The notes below the pieces were generated by a model that worked only from the letters and a program-made list of their open reading frames with translations, had not been told where the DNA came from and ran no database searches. A stretch of DNA of 32,786 nucleotides from Candidatus Poribacteria bacterium. GTDB taxonomy: Bacteria; Poribacteria; WGA-4E; WGA-3G. The position numbers and the translations under genes were made by a program. The stretch is from positions 1 through 32,786 of the forward strand of contig JAJECK010000118.1 of NCBI GenBank assembly GCA_022822085.1, given 5' to 3'. Below, piece after piece: positions 1-7,476 of this stretch (within the stretch, counting starts at the first letter, position 1; every line of letters starts with the position of its first letter).

Positions 1-1
1 T

Positions 2-124
2 ATGATCGAAACATTAAAAATACTTCCGCAAAAACCTGAACCTATTGTTATTCAGCAAATCAATGAACATCTGGGATCAATCGGTGCTATTCACTACACG
101 CAACCTGAATTAAAACCAGGATAA
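2..124 (+). CDS. C-terminal end of an unrecognised protein, cut by the window edge
   Basis: An open frame runs from the left edge to a TAA at 122-124 and encodes 40 residues, ending in ...YTQPELKPG. The first codon seen in this frame is an ATG at 2-4, but there is no room to see a ribosome binding site, so this may be an internal methionine of a longer gene. The peptide is proline- and isoleucine-rich with no motif I recognise. It is not co-directional with the gene block that follows (554-12936 is minus strand). Function unknown. Confidence 0.35.
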   Translation: MIETLKILPQKPEPIVIQQINEHLGSIGAIHYTQPELKPG

Positions 125-183
125 TTGGCGAAGGTATTGACAGTATAGACATATCTACATTGTATATAGCAGCATCAAAAATT

Positions 184-381
184 CTATCTATTGCTTTGTC
201 TGCTATGATTAGGGTTCTCTAATCTGACATTATCGTTAGTTAAGCCAATCCTGCTTACATAGTATTGAGACGTATTAAAGCCGAAATAGTTTACAAATTC
301 GTTAATTATTTCTCTATTTTTTGATTTACCAAAAATAGAGTCATTAATTAAGAAGAACGATAGTGGAACTCTCCTACATCT
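184..381 (-). pseudogene. Gene remnant: C-terminal fragment without a start
   Basis: On the minus strand a frame of 65 codons ends in TAG at 184-186 and opens just after an in-frame TAG at 382-384. It has no plausible start codon with a ribosome binding site. The translation looks protein-like, not random: it contains VPLSFFLINDSIFG, then REIINEFVNYFGF, then SRIGLTNDNVRLENP. The open frame stops about 10 bp before the left inverted repeat of the MITE-like element at 392, so the gene was probably broken near there. I do not recognise the family; the FLINDS segment slightly recalls the FLIHDS motif of DUF2326 proteins, which is only a guess. Confidence 0.4.
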
Positions 382-391
382 CTAATAATAT

Positions 392-540
392 GTCAGGACT
401 TGCGCAATTCTAAGGTTTTTTGGATAATCATATATCTTTAACATATTCCTAAGTTTCCAGCGCGCTTACAAAAGCACTAAATCAACGGTATGAATGCTGT
501 AAAGCATTCCCCACCTACAGTTTGTATGTAAGTCCTGGAC
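392..540. mobile_element. MITE-like element with imperfect terminal inverted repeats
   Basis: GTCAGGACTTGCGCAA at 392-407 is mirrored by the reverse complement of 521-540 (reads GTCCAGGACTTACATACAAA on the other strand), giving imperfect inverted repeats that enclose about 150 bp with no coding potential. The GTCAGGACTT core resembles the terminal repeats of small non-autonomous elements seen in many AT-rich genomes. I cannot see a convincing target-site duplication, so the boundaries are approximate. The element lies between a gene remnant and the end of the ABC exporter gene. Confidence 0.4.
479..512. repeat. Shared 17-mer plus hairpin, possible IS200/IS605-type end remnant
   Basis: AAATCAACGGTATGAAT at 479-495 occurs identically at 32396-32412. 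It is followed at once by a perfect hairpin, GAATGC-TGTAAA-GCATTC (492-509), and then a CCCCACC stretch. The distant copy has the same order: 17-mer, a hairpin with GAATGC/GCATTC arms, then CCCCGCC. On the minus strand this reads GGTGGGGAATGC...GCATTCATACCGTTGATTT, which resembles the hairpin-bearing right ends of IS200/IS605-group elements. No transposase or TnpB gene is visible nearby, so at most this is a remnant. Confidence 0.35.
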
Positions 541-553
541 GTTATATTTTGTG

Positions 554-2377
554 TTACTTTAACATTTGTTGTTCACAGAAATCGCGATAGAGACCGCCTT
601 TATCCATTAATTCTGCATGTTTCCCGCGTTCAACGATTTTACCATCGCTGATAACGAATATGTTGTCGGCTTGCATCACCGTTGAAAGTCGATGGGCAAT
701 AATAAAGCAAGTTCTACCTCCCATCAGGTTCGTTAATGAATCCTGTATTATTGCTTCAGATTGTGTATCCAATGCAGATGTTGCTTCATCTAACACGAGA
801 ATTGGTGCATTTTTCAAAATTGCGCGTGCAATGGATATCCGCTGTTTTTCTCCACCTGAAAGTGTTCCGCCTGCTTCACCGACTTCAGTACTGTACCCTT
901 CAGGTAATTTGTTAATGAAATTATGTGCATTTGCCTTTTTTGCTGCGTCAATGACCTGTTGTCTACTGGATTTGGGTGAGCCGTATTTTATATTATCCAA
1001 TACCGTTCCATCAAATAGAAATGTATCTTGTGGAACTAATGCGATATTTCTCCTTAAAGATTTTAATGATACTTCATTAATAGGCATGTCATCAATGAGA
1101 ATTCTACCTGAATCGACAGTATAGAATCGTTGTAAAAGGTTGAGCAGTGTTGTTTTCCCGCTTCCACTTGGACCGACTAAGGCAATAATTTCACCTTGAT
1201 TAGCAGTAAAACTCACATTATTAATCACAGGATTTTCACGATAGGCAAATGATATGTCTTGAAATTGAACAGTTCCCTGCACATCAGATATTTCTTTCTG
1301 CCCTCCAGATTCATTATCTATTTCACTTTCTAACTCAAGCAGTGGCAAAATGCGTTCTGCGGAAGCAAGACTTTGTTGTAATACATTATTGACGCTACCT
1401 ATAATTTTTATTGGTTTGTACATCATGGCAGCCAAAACCATATATCCTGCAAACCACCCTACAGTTAGTTTTCCTATAATTACGTTCCAACATACAAATC
1501 CCACAACAGTTACGATACCTACCGCTGCCAACCATTCAATAACTGGCGGAAGAAGAGATGCAAATCGGGCACGACGGATTGCTGAGCTGTATTGACTGGA
1601 TGTAATGGATTGAAATCGTTTTTTCTCAGTATTTTCTGATGTAAAACTCTTTATAATGTTTATCCCCGATAATGTTTCCTTGAGTTGTGAGTAAATGTTA
1701 GAACTACTCTGTTGAATTTCGGTACTTGCTTTGCGGACTTGTGCTCCTATACGTGAAATCAAATAGGCAACCAATGGTAGAACCAATATAGAAATGATTG
1801 ATATTAGGATATTTTGGATGAACATCATAGTTAGAAAAAAAACGACTTTAATAAAGGCACGCATTATAGATGCAGTTGCTGTTACAGACTGTTGTAACAT
1901 TTGCACGTCATCAGTAACGCGTGTCATCACATCGCCACTTTGATATTCCGATAGAGTGCCGAGAGGAGACGATATGACTTTTTCGTATAGGTCATTTCGA
2001 ACGAGAAAACTCAATTTATTTGCAACACGTTGCATCAAAAAATCGCTTCCATATACAAAAATACCTTTTAGAAAAAAAATACAAAGTAACCCAATAAAAA
2101 GCAAAAAAAAGAAACGGTATGCCTCCTCTACATTATTTAGGGTAATATCAATACCATCATATACGTACTTTATGTTAAAAAACCGGACAGAAACTGGATC
2201 AGTAGATTGACTGAATCCTTCTAAATGTTTTAGTGAATCAAGGGTTTCTGCCAAAATATGAAGCGGTCCATATTCACAAACTGAAACGATTAAAGCACAC
2301 CCCATAGCTAATACAATAGAAGCATTATAGGGAGCAAGATATTGGAGGAAACGAAAAAGGACGTTTTTTCGCTGCAA
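554..2377 (-). CDS. MsbA-type ABC exporter half-transporter (membrane + ATPase)
   Basis: A 607-residue fusion of a six-helix type IV exporter membrane domain (roughly residues 1-330) and an ATP-binding domain (about 365-607). Visible motifs are Walker A GPSGSGKTT, signature LSGGEKQRISIARAI, Walker B ILVLDEATSALD and the switch histidine in IIAHRLST. Such proteins dimerise in the inner membrane and export lipids, glycolipids or peptides. Position after phosphoglycosyl transferase, dehydratase and glycosyltransferase genes suggests a lipid-linked glycan substrate, but specificity cannot be read from sequence. The start is a TTG: an in-frame stop lies five codons upstream and no ATG precedes the conserved N-terminus. 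No good ribosome binding site is visible; a 9-bp hairpin ends 13 bases upstream. It is the last gene of the minus-strand block. Confidence 0.92.
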   Translation of the reverse strand: MQRKNVLFRFLQYLAPYNASIVLAMGCALIVSVCEYGPLHILAETLDSLKHLEGFSQSTDPVSVRFFNIKYVYDGIDITLNNVEEAYRFFFLLFIGLLCIFFLKGIFVYGSDFLMQRVANKLSFLVRNDLYEKVISSPLGTLSEYQSGDVMTRVTDDVQMLQQSVTATASIMRAFIKVVFFLTMMFIQNILISIISILVLPLVAYLISRIGAQVRKASTEIQQSSSNIYSQLKETLSGINIIKSFTSENTEKKRFQSITSSQYSSAIRRARFASLLPPVIEWLAAVGIVTVVGFVCWNVIIGKLTVGWFAGYMVLAAMMYKPIKIIGSVNNVLQQSLASAERILPLLELESEIDNESGGQKEISDVQGTVQFQDISFAYRENPVINNVSFTANQGEIIALVGPSGSGKTTLLNLLQRFYTVDSGRILIDDMPINEVSLKSLRRNIALVPQDTFLFDGTVLDNIKYGSPKSSRQQVIDAAKKANAHNFINKLPEGYSTEVGEAGGTLSGGEKQRISIARAILKNAPILVLDEATSALDTQSEAIIQDSLTNLMGGRTCFIIAHRLSTVMQADNIFVISDGKIVERGKHAELMDKGGLYRDFCEQQMLK

Positions 2378-2390
2378 GGGGTCACCATTT

Positions 2391-2422
2391 TAACCTGAAG
2401 CCATAATGTTCAGTTCAGGTTA
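2391..2422 (-). promoter_or_regulatory. Hairpin in the leader of the ABC exporter gene
   Basis: TAACCTGAA (2391-2399) and TTCAGGTTA (2414-2422) form a perfect 9-bp stem with a 14-base loop. It lies in the 68-bp gap between the Clp1-like kinase stop and the TTG start of the ABC exporter. No T-run follows on either strand, so it is not a typical intrinsic terminator. It could pause, process or attenuate the operon transcript, or act as a start-proximal control element. Confidence 0.45.
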
Positions 2423-2445
2423 TGTAAGAACAATAGTAGCTTGTA

Positions 2446-3570
2446 TTACACTTTATGGTCCAACTTATAATTACCAAACTGTAGCACCTTAATCTCTGAA
2501 GTAATTCCGGTTTTGCACCGAATAAGAAGGTTTTTCTTCTCAAAGTCAACGTTTTCAATGATTCCAACAGCTACCGTAGCACCAGAACCATCTATCATAC
2601 CCACGAGTCGTTGTTCAAAGTATGTAGTTATTTCAGATGCAACATAATTCAAACTGAGATAATCTTTCAGTTTTATTGTTGCATCTTGTGTCAGTTTTCT
2701 TCTTGCTATTAGGCTTACGGTTCGTTGTCCCCACTCAGCATGGACAACTTCGTTTACAGTCAGACCAGAGAGAATTTCCAATTCTTTTTCATTTGCCATT
2801 CTGCCATTAAAAAATGGGGTGCGTGCCCCCTTAATTTGTTCAAACGGAATTTCCTGAATTTCAGATTCTTCAAAATACACATTAAACTTTGTTTTACGAT
2901 TTCTCTTTCGCGCTTCATTACTTTTTGTCCGTACCAACTTATGTGGTAGTAAATAGTGAATTGTTAATATATTTAGGTTGTGATAACTACCGATAATCCT
3001 TTCCAATTCCTTTGAACGACCTATGCCTACAATATGATTTGGACAGATAAGCTCAATCTTTTGTTGCTTTAGCATTACTGCTGCACCATCATGAACATAT
3101 CCGGTTGTATCAATAATAATGAAATCCGCACCTGCATCTACTGCAGCATCTACCATCAAGCGTGTACCAGTTAATATTGGAAGTAAATTCCGTGGGGGAG
3201 ATATAGTGCCTACAAAGTATATTGCATCTGCAGATGAGTCTAATCCTATTTTGCTGTTTTCCTTCTTATTTTCAGATGGAGTTGAATCCGTTTCCAGATT
3301 CTTGTTTTCTGTTGGGTGTGTGTTAGCTGCATCTGCAGATTCATAGAGTTTCATACCGACGGTGGTAGGCGGACCGATTTGGGATTGCCCAATATCTGCA
3401 TCTACAAGAGCAACTTTCAACGCTGCAGTTCTGGCAGCATCTATAAGATAACGACAAAATGTTGTCTTTCCTGTATCTGAAGCACCAAGAACAAGCACAC
3501 GTTGGTTCGGTATTGCAATTTGATCTGCAAGCCGTTTCCAATCAGTATTTATCTGATATTCTTGAGTCAT
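2446..3570 (-). CDS. Clp1/Grc3/NOL9-family polynucleotide 5'-hydroxyl kinase
   Basis: A 374-residue P-loop protein. Walker A is GASDTGKTT (about 29-37). The Walker B region, DADIGQSQIGPPTTVG, is the DxDxGQ motif of the Clp1/Grc3/NOL9 RNA 5'-kinase family. IIDTTGYVHDGAAVMLK matches the clasp segment, and the arginine-rich RTKSNEARKRNRKTKFNVYF looks like the lid that closes over ATP. The family phosphorylates RNA or DNA 5'-OH ends; it is typical of eukaryotes and archaea, less common in bacteria. A polar insertion rich in N, T, E and K lies around residues 85-112, after the DxDxGQ region. The C-terminal 130 residues form a separate domain. The gene starts 12 bp after sppA ends, so they are likely co-transcribed. 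The substrate in this organism is unknown. Confidence 0.8.
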   Translation of the reverse strand: MTQEYQINTDWKRLADQIAIPNQRVLVLGASDTGKTTFCRYLIDAARTAALKVALVDADIGQSQIGPPTTVGMKLYESADAANTHPTENKNLETDSTPSENKKENSKIGLDSSADAIYFVGTISPPRNLLPILTGTRLMVDAAVDAGADFIIIDTTGYVHDGAAVMLKQQKIELICPNHIVGIGRSKELERIIGSYHNLNILTIHYLLPHKLVRTKSNEARKRNRKTKFNVYFEESEIQEIPFEQIKGARTPFFNGRMANEKELEILSGLTVNEVVHAEWGQRTVSLIARRKLTQDATIKLKDYLSLNYVASEITTYFEQRLVGMIDGSGATVAVGIIENVDFEKKNLLIRCKTGITSEIKVLQFGNYKLDHKV

Positions 3571-3582
3571 GACAGGTAGCCC

Positions 3583-4455
3583 TTAATTACCAAGGCTAAG
3601 TTCATATCGAAATGTAACACCGGAGAAGTTGAGGATTTCATCAAGGTGAGGATTGTGTTCTATACCGATAAGTTGTTCAAGTAAGGATGTTCTTCTCTCT
3701 TTACGCAATACTTTGGGAGTGCCTTCAATGTTACCAAGTTCACCTGCAACAATAATCGCATCTTGTAAGTTACCTAATTTATCTATTAACTTATGTGTGA
3801 GAGCCTGTTGACCTGTAAAGATACGTCCATCGGCTAACTGGACGATCTCGTCGCGCGTCAAAGTGTCGTTGCGTGATTCAGAGATAGCATCTACAAATTG
3901 ATTATATACATCATCAACGGTTTCTTGTAGTATAGCAATATCTTCTTCAGACATATCACGAAACATTGACCCAGCATCTTTGAACTTACCGCTTTTTATG
4001 ACCTGATGCTCAACACCAACTTTGTCTAATAAACCTCTCAGTTTGGTAAATTGCAGTATAACACCTATACTTCCAGTAAGGGTACCGGGGTTAGCCACAA
4101 TAGTATCTGCCGCACAAGCGATGTAATAACCACCAGAGGCTGCTGTGCTTGCCATTGATGCTACAATCGGTTTATCCAACTTCGTTAATTCACGATAAAT
4201 CTCCTGAACAGGTGCTACACTCCCTCCAGGTGTATTTATTCGGAGGATAATTGCCTTTACATTCGGATCGTCACGATATGCATGAATGAGTTTTATAGTG
4301 GCATCGGACTTAGTTATGATACCTCTAATATCAAGGACCGCCACTTTCTCACCAATAGAGGATGATCCACTTAAGAATCGGAATGTTTGAAACACAGTGA
4401 TGAGAAAGAGAATAACTATTATAAATATAATTATCAATACACGTTTCTGTTTCAT
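3583..4455 (-). CDS. sppA: Signal peptide peptidase SppA-like (S49 serine protease)
   Basis: A 290-residue membrane-anchored protease of the short, single-domain (Bacillus/archaeal) SppA type. Residues 6-24 are a single transmembrane segment with a short basic N-terminus. The nucleophile is Ser107 in TAASGGYY; the expected general base is Lys159 in KSGKFKDAGS, 52 residues later as in Bacillus SppA. LRINTPGGSVAPVQEIY is the typical oxyanion-side motif. SppA cleaves remnant signal peptides in the membrane after secretion, which fits an operon downstream of secA. No clear ribosome binding site is seen before the ATG at 4453-4455; the leader is AT-rich. Confidence 0.9.
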   Translation of the reverse strand: MKQKRVLIIIFIIVILFLITVFQTFRFLSGSSSIGEKVAVLDIRGIITKSDATIKLIHAYRDDPNVKAIILRINTPGGSVAPVQEIYRELTKLDKPIVASMASTAASGGYYIACAADTIVANPGTLTGSIGVILQFTKLRGLLDKVGVEHQVIKSGKFKDAGSMFRDMSEEDIAILQETVDDVYNQFVDAISESRNDTLTRDEIVQLADGRIFTGQQALTHKLIDKLGNLQDAIIVAGELGNIEGTPKVLRKERRTSLLEQLIGIEHNPHLDEILNFSGVTFRYELSLGN

Positions 4456-4507
4456 AATTTATACATAAGAATATAGAACTATAGGTAATGCTTACGATAC
4501 AAAAGTC

Positions 4508-5188
4508 TTAATTGTGAGTAGGTTTATTCTGTGCGATTGCCTGATTCTCTACCTTTTGTGGGAATACAATCACCCATAAGGTAATTAGCAACCACTTTAT
4601 ATCAGAAACAAAACTCTGTGTTACAACATAGTGAAGGTCTAGGGATAACTTCTTCGGCATTAACTCTGTTATGTAATAATGTTCAGGGTCTGTCTGTTCA
4701 GCCAATTTAATTTCTTCGTTTCGGTTTGCTATCTGTGAAGGTCCGGTTATCCCTGGTCGGACGAGCAAGACTTGTTTCTGCTCATCAGTGTAGTGTTTTA
4801 CATACATAGGAGATTCAGGACGAGGTCCAGTTAAACTCATATCTCCTTTAATTACGTTGAGGAAGTTTGGAAGTTCGTCCAATTTAATAAATCGCATTAA
4901 GCGTCCAATAGTTGTAACTCGGACATCATTATGTGTTGTCAAACCAATTCCAATCTGATCAGCATTCACCACCATTGTCCTAAACTTATACATTTTAAAT
5001 ATTCGTCCGTTTTGCCCGACACGTTTTGCTTTGTAAAATATAGGACCTGGGGATTGGATTTTGGAGAGAAAACAACCGAGTAAAAAAAGTGGAGAAAATA
5101 GAATAAGTATGATTGTTGACAGGATGAGGTCAAAAATGCGTTTTGTCCAATTGGAATGGATATGTAGACCTTCTGACATCACTAACAT
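4508..5188 (-). CDS. Small monotopic phosphoglycosyl transferase (undecaprenyl-phosphate sugar-1-P transferase)
   Basis: 226 residues, the size of the catalytic core alone (PglC-like), without the large N-terminal membrane region of WcaJ/WbaP types. One hydrophobic re-entrant helix spans about 17-41. Family motifs are KFRTM (68-72), the catalytic acidic pair D104-E105 in LDELPNFLNV, and GPRPESP (121-127). It moves a sugar-1-phosphate from a UDP-sugar to undecaprenyl phosphate, the first membrane step of surface-glycan assembly. The neighbouring 4,6-dehydratase gene probably supplies the sugar. GGAGG lies only 3 bases before the ATG at 5186-5188, so the true start may be the GTG at 5182 or the ATG at 5179. 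Confidence 0.9.
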   Translation of the reverse strand: MLVMSEGLHIHSNWTKRIFDLILSTIILILFSPLFLLGCFLSKIQSPGPIFYKAKRVGQNGRIFKMYKFRTMVVNADQIGIGLTTHNDVRVTTIGRLMRFIKLDELPNFLNVIKGDMSLTGPRPESPMYVKHYTDEQKQVLLVRPGITGPSQIANRNEEIKLAEQTDPEHYYITELMPKKLSLDLHYVVTQSFVSDIKWLLITLWVIVFPQKVENQAIAQNKPTHN

Positions 5189-5202
5189 CTACCTCCATTT
5201 AA

Positions 5203-5300
5203 TCTAATGCTTAGTCAAGTGCTAATTAATGGGCTTGAAAGGGACGGGAATCGGAGTTCCCTCGGATCCATAATCAACCATCGGTCCGAGCGATCTCCGA
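5203..5300 (+). repeat. Dispersed intergenic repeat A, copy 1
   Basis: About 98 bp in the 235-bp gap between the phosphoglycosyl transferase and CapD genes. It is clearly related, in the same orientation, to 15012-15111: both begin TCTAATGC, contain GTCAAG, TTGAAAG and an identical 19-bp core CGGGAATCGGAGTTCCCTC (5245-5263), and end CGATC-CGGA-like. The core folds on itself (GGGAA...TTCCC). No open frame is conserved between the copies. The rest of the gap shows nothing recognisable. Confidence 0.65.
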
Positions 5301-5423
5301 ATCTCAACAGACAATGATATGTTGGCAAAGCACTATAAGGATCATTCAACATTTTGATAGTCCGGGTTGCTTATGCATTCTCATTTACATTTTATGCAAC
5401 ATTTATCAATCAGTCTTAATTTC

Positions 5424-7403
5424 TTACTGTTTCGTTGTATTAGAATCCTCTACCTCTGGATCTTGGTTTGTATTGATAAGATGTCTTCTTATATCAGATT
5501 CAGTTTTGTCAACTGTTATCGTATCCTGGATAAATTCACGATTCGGTTTGTAAGTCGGCACTAACTCTTGGAATTTTGCGATTATCCCTTCAGTATCAAG
5601 TTCATCAGCAAATTGAGAAAGTTCACTGATATGGGAGAACAACTGTTCCTCCTCAATATGTTCCATTTGAGAAACAAAGATGCGTTGGTGTTTTGTTGCT
5701 GTTACCCCCTCTTGAGGTGTAAGTAGTTCTTCATACAACTTTTCACCCGCTTCTAACCCAGTGAAGTCAATCTTTATGTCTTTATCAATTTCTAAACCAG
5801 ATAATCTGATGAGATCGCGTGCAAGATCCAAAATCTTAATTGGTTCTCCCATATCCAACATAAGAATTTCGCCTCCATTTCCCATTGCTCCTGCTTGAAT
5901 TAGGAGTTGGACTGCTTCTGGAATAGTCATAAAGTAACGGGTTGCTTCACGATGTGTAACAGTAACAGGACCACCTTTAGCAATTTGTCTTTTGAAGTTT
6001 GGCAAAACACTTGCACGGCTCCCTATGACATTTCCGAATCTCACAGCGATAAATTTGGTGCCATTTTGATTAGCTTTACATTGGATTAGCATCTCGGTAA
6101 CCCGCTTAGATGCCCCGTAAACACTTGTTGGATTAACGGACTTGTCTGAAGATACAAGTATAAATGTCTCTACATGATTCTCTATAGCTGCATCAATCAA
6201 GTTTTTTGTGCCAAGTATATTATTTTTTACCGCTTCATCCGGATGTTTTTCCATAAATTTAACATGTTTGTGTGCAGCAGCATGAAAAATAATATGTGGA
6301 CGATACTTTTCTGTAATCTGAAAAACTTTAGAATTATCTCGGATATCTCCAATAATTAATTCACGGTTGAGATGTGGATCAGATTCACGCAATTCCATAT
6401 CAATATGATAAATGCTATTTTCTCCGCGTCCAAAGAGTATGAGAAGTTCCGGGTCAAGTTTTGCTACTTGTCTACACAGTTCTGATCCGATTGATCCACC
6501 AGCCCCCGTTACCATCACGCGTTTCCCGGATAGATTCTTAGATATTTCTGCTAAGTCTATTGGGGCTGTAGACCGATTAAGTAAATCTTCCAACTTCACT
6601 TCACGGATGTGGCTTGTACTAACTTTCCCTTCAAGTATTGCATGTATATTTGGGACAATCTTGAATTGACATCTGCGATATTCACACTGTCGGATAATAT
6701 CCCGAATTTTTCCACCGGGGGCAGATGGCATAGCGATGATTACTTCTTCAATCTCACGTTTACGTGCTATATATGTTAGATCCCGCGTTGTACCAAGAAC
6801 TTCAAGTCCCGCTACTGACTTCCCGACCTTCTGAGTATTATCGTCAATAAATCCAATAGGCAGATAACCTTTTTCTGGATGTGCACGCAATTCCTTTAGG
6901 ACACCTATGCCTGCCATACCAGCACCAACTATAAGAACTTTTCTTCGAGGAGGTGCAACTTCTTTTAACCGTCCTTCACGTAAAATTCCATGTGAAAATT
7001 TTATAAAACCGATTATTATTGCGCTATAAATGCCATCTATAAGAAAGAGTGTCCAAGTATCAAACCGTGTCAGAAGAACTGAAATACTTACAAGTATCAA
7101 ACTTGAAATACCTATTGCAGTAGCAAAAGCACGGAATTCTTTTACTCCTGCATATCGCCAAATTGGTTTATAAATACGGAAACATAAAAACGTAATGATA
7201 CGTACTAAAGTGACTGAAGTAGCTAATAAAAATAATAATAAGAATTCAGAAGTGATTTTAGATAGAAACGCTATCTGTCCAAAATGTGATAAAATATCAG
7301 GATTGAGTCGTGTGCAAGTAAAATAAGTTAATAAGAATGCAAAATATATAAGAAATATATCAACGACAACCGATGAACTCAATTTTATTTTGTATTTATC
7401 CAT
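5424..7403 (-). CDS. CapD/WbpM-type nucleotide-sugar 4,6-dehydratase, membrane-anchored
   Basis: 659 residues, the length of long-form dehydratases (PglF/WbpM/CapD). About four N-terminal transmembrane helices (10-140) lead into a CoA-binding-like domain with VGAGMAGIGVLKEL (159-172), then the SDR catalytic domain with VTGAGGSIGSE (298-308). The active-site segment is SSDK (418-421) with Y429-GASK433. It likely converts UDP-N-acetylglucosamine to the 4-keto-6-deoxy sugar used for bacillosamine-type glycans. Long forms often carry methionine where this has Tyr429. A strong ribosome site, GGAGG, sits 4 bases before the ATG at 7401-7403. The 60-residue C-terminal tail is acidic and polar with no motif. 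Confidence 0.92.
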   Translation of the reverse strand: MDKYKIKLSSSVVVDIFLIYFAFLLTYFTCTRLNPDILSHFGQIAFLSKITSEFLLLFLLATSVTLVRIITFLCFRIYKPIWRYAGVKEFRAFATAIGISSLILVSISVLLTRFDTWTLFLIDGIYSAIIIGFIKFSHGILREGRLKEVAPPRRKVLIVGAGMAGIGVLKELRAHPEKGYLPIGFIDDNTQKVGKSVAGLEVLGTTRDLTYIARKREIEEVIIAMPSAPGGKIRDIIRQCEYRRCQFKIVPNIHAILEGKVSTSHIREVKLEDLLNRSTAPIDLAEISKNLSGKRVMVTGAGGSIGSELCRQVAKLDPELLILFGRGENSIYHIDMELRESDPHLNRELIIGDIRDNSKVFQITEKYRPHIIFHAAAHKHVKFMEKHPDEAVKNNILGTKNLIDAAIENHVETFILVSSDKSVNPTSVYGASKRVTEMLIQCKANQNGTKFIAVRFGNVIGSRASVLPNFKRQIAKGGPVTVTHREATRYFMTIPEAVQLLIQAGAMGNGGEILMLDMGEPIKILDLARDLIRLSGLEIDKDIKIDFTGLEAGEKLYEELLTPQEGVTATKHQRIFVSQMEHIEEEQLFSHISELSQFADELDTEGIIAKFQELVPTYKPNREFIQDTITVDKTESDIRRHLINTNQDPEVEDSNTTKQ

Positions 7404-7476
7404 ATTACCTCCTTGGTTTCTTTATTACATATTGTCACCATAAAGATTGAATAATATCTAAATTAATTTAGTGGAT

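Noticed and set aside
660-1124. Plus-strand open frame of 154 codons inside the ABC exporter gene
   Set aside because: It mirrors the conserved ATPase domain on the other strand and is cysteine- and serine-rich without motif.
5314-5553. Plus-strand frame of 79 codons near the end of the CapD gene
   Set aside because: Most of it overlaps the CapD C-terminus on the other strand and it has no ribosome site or motif.
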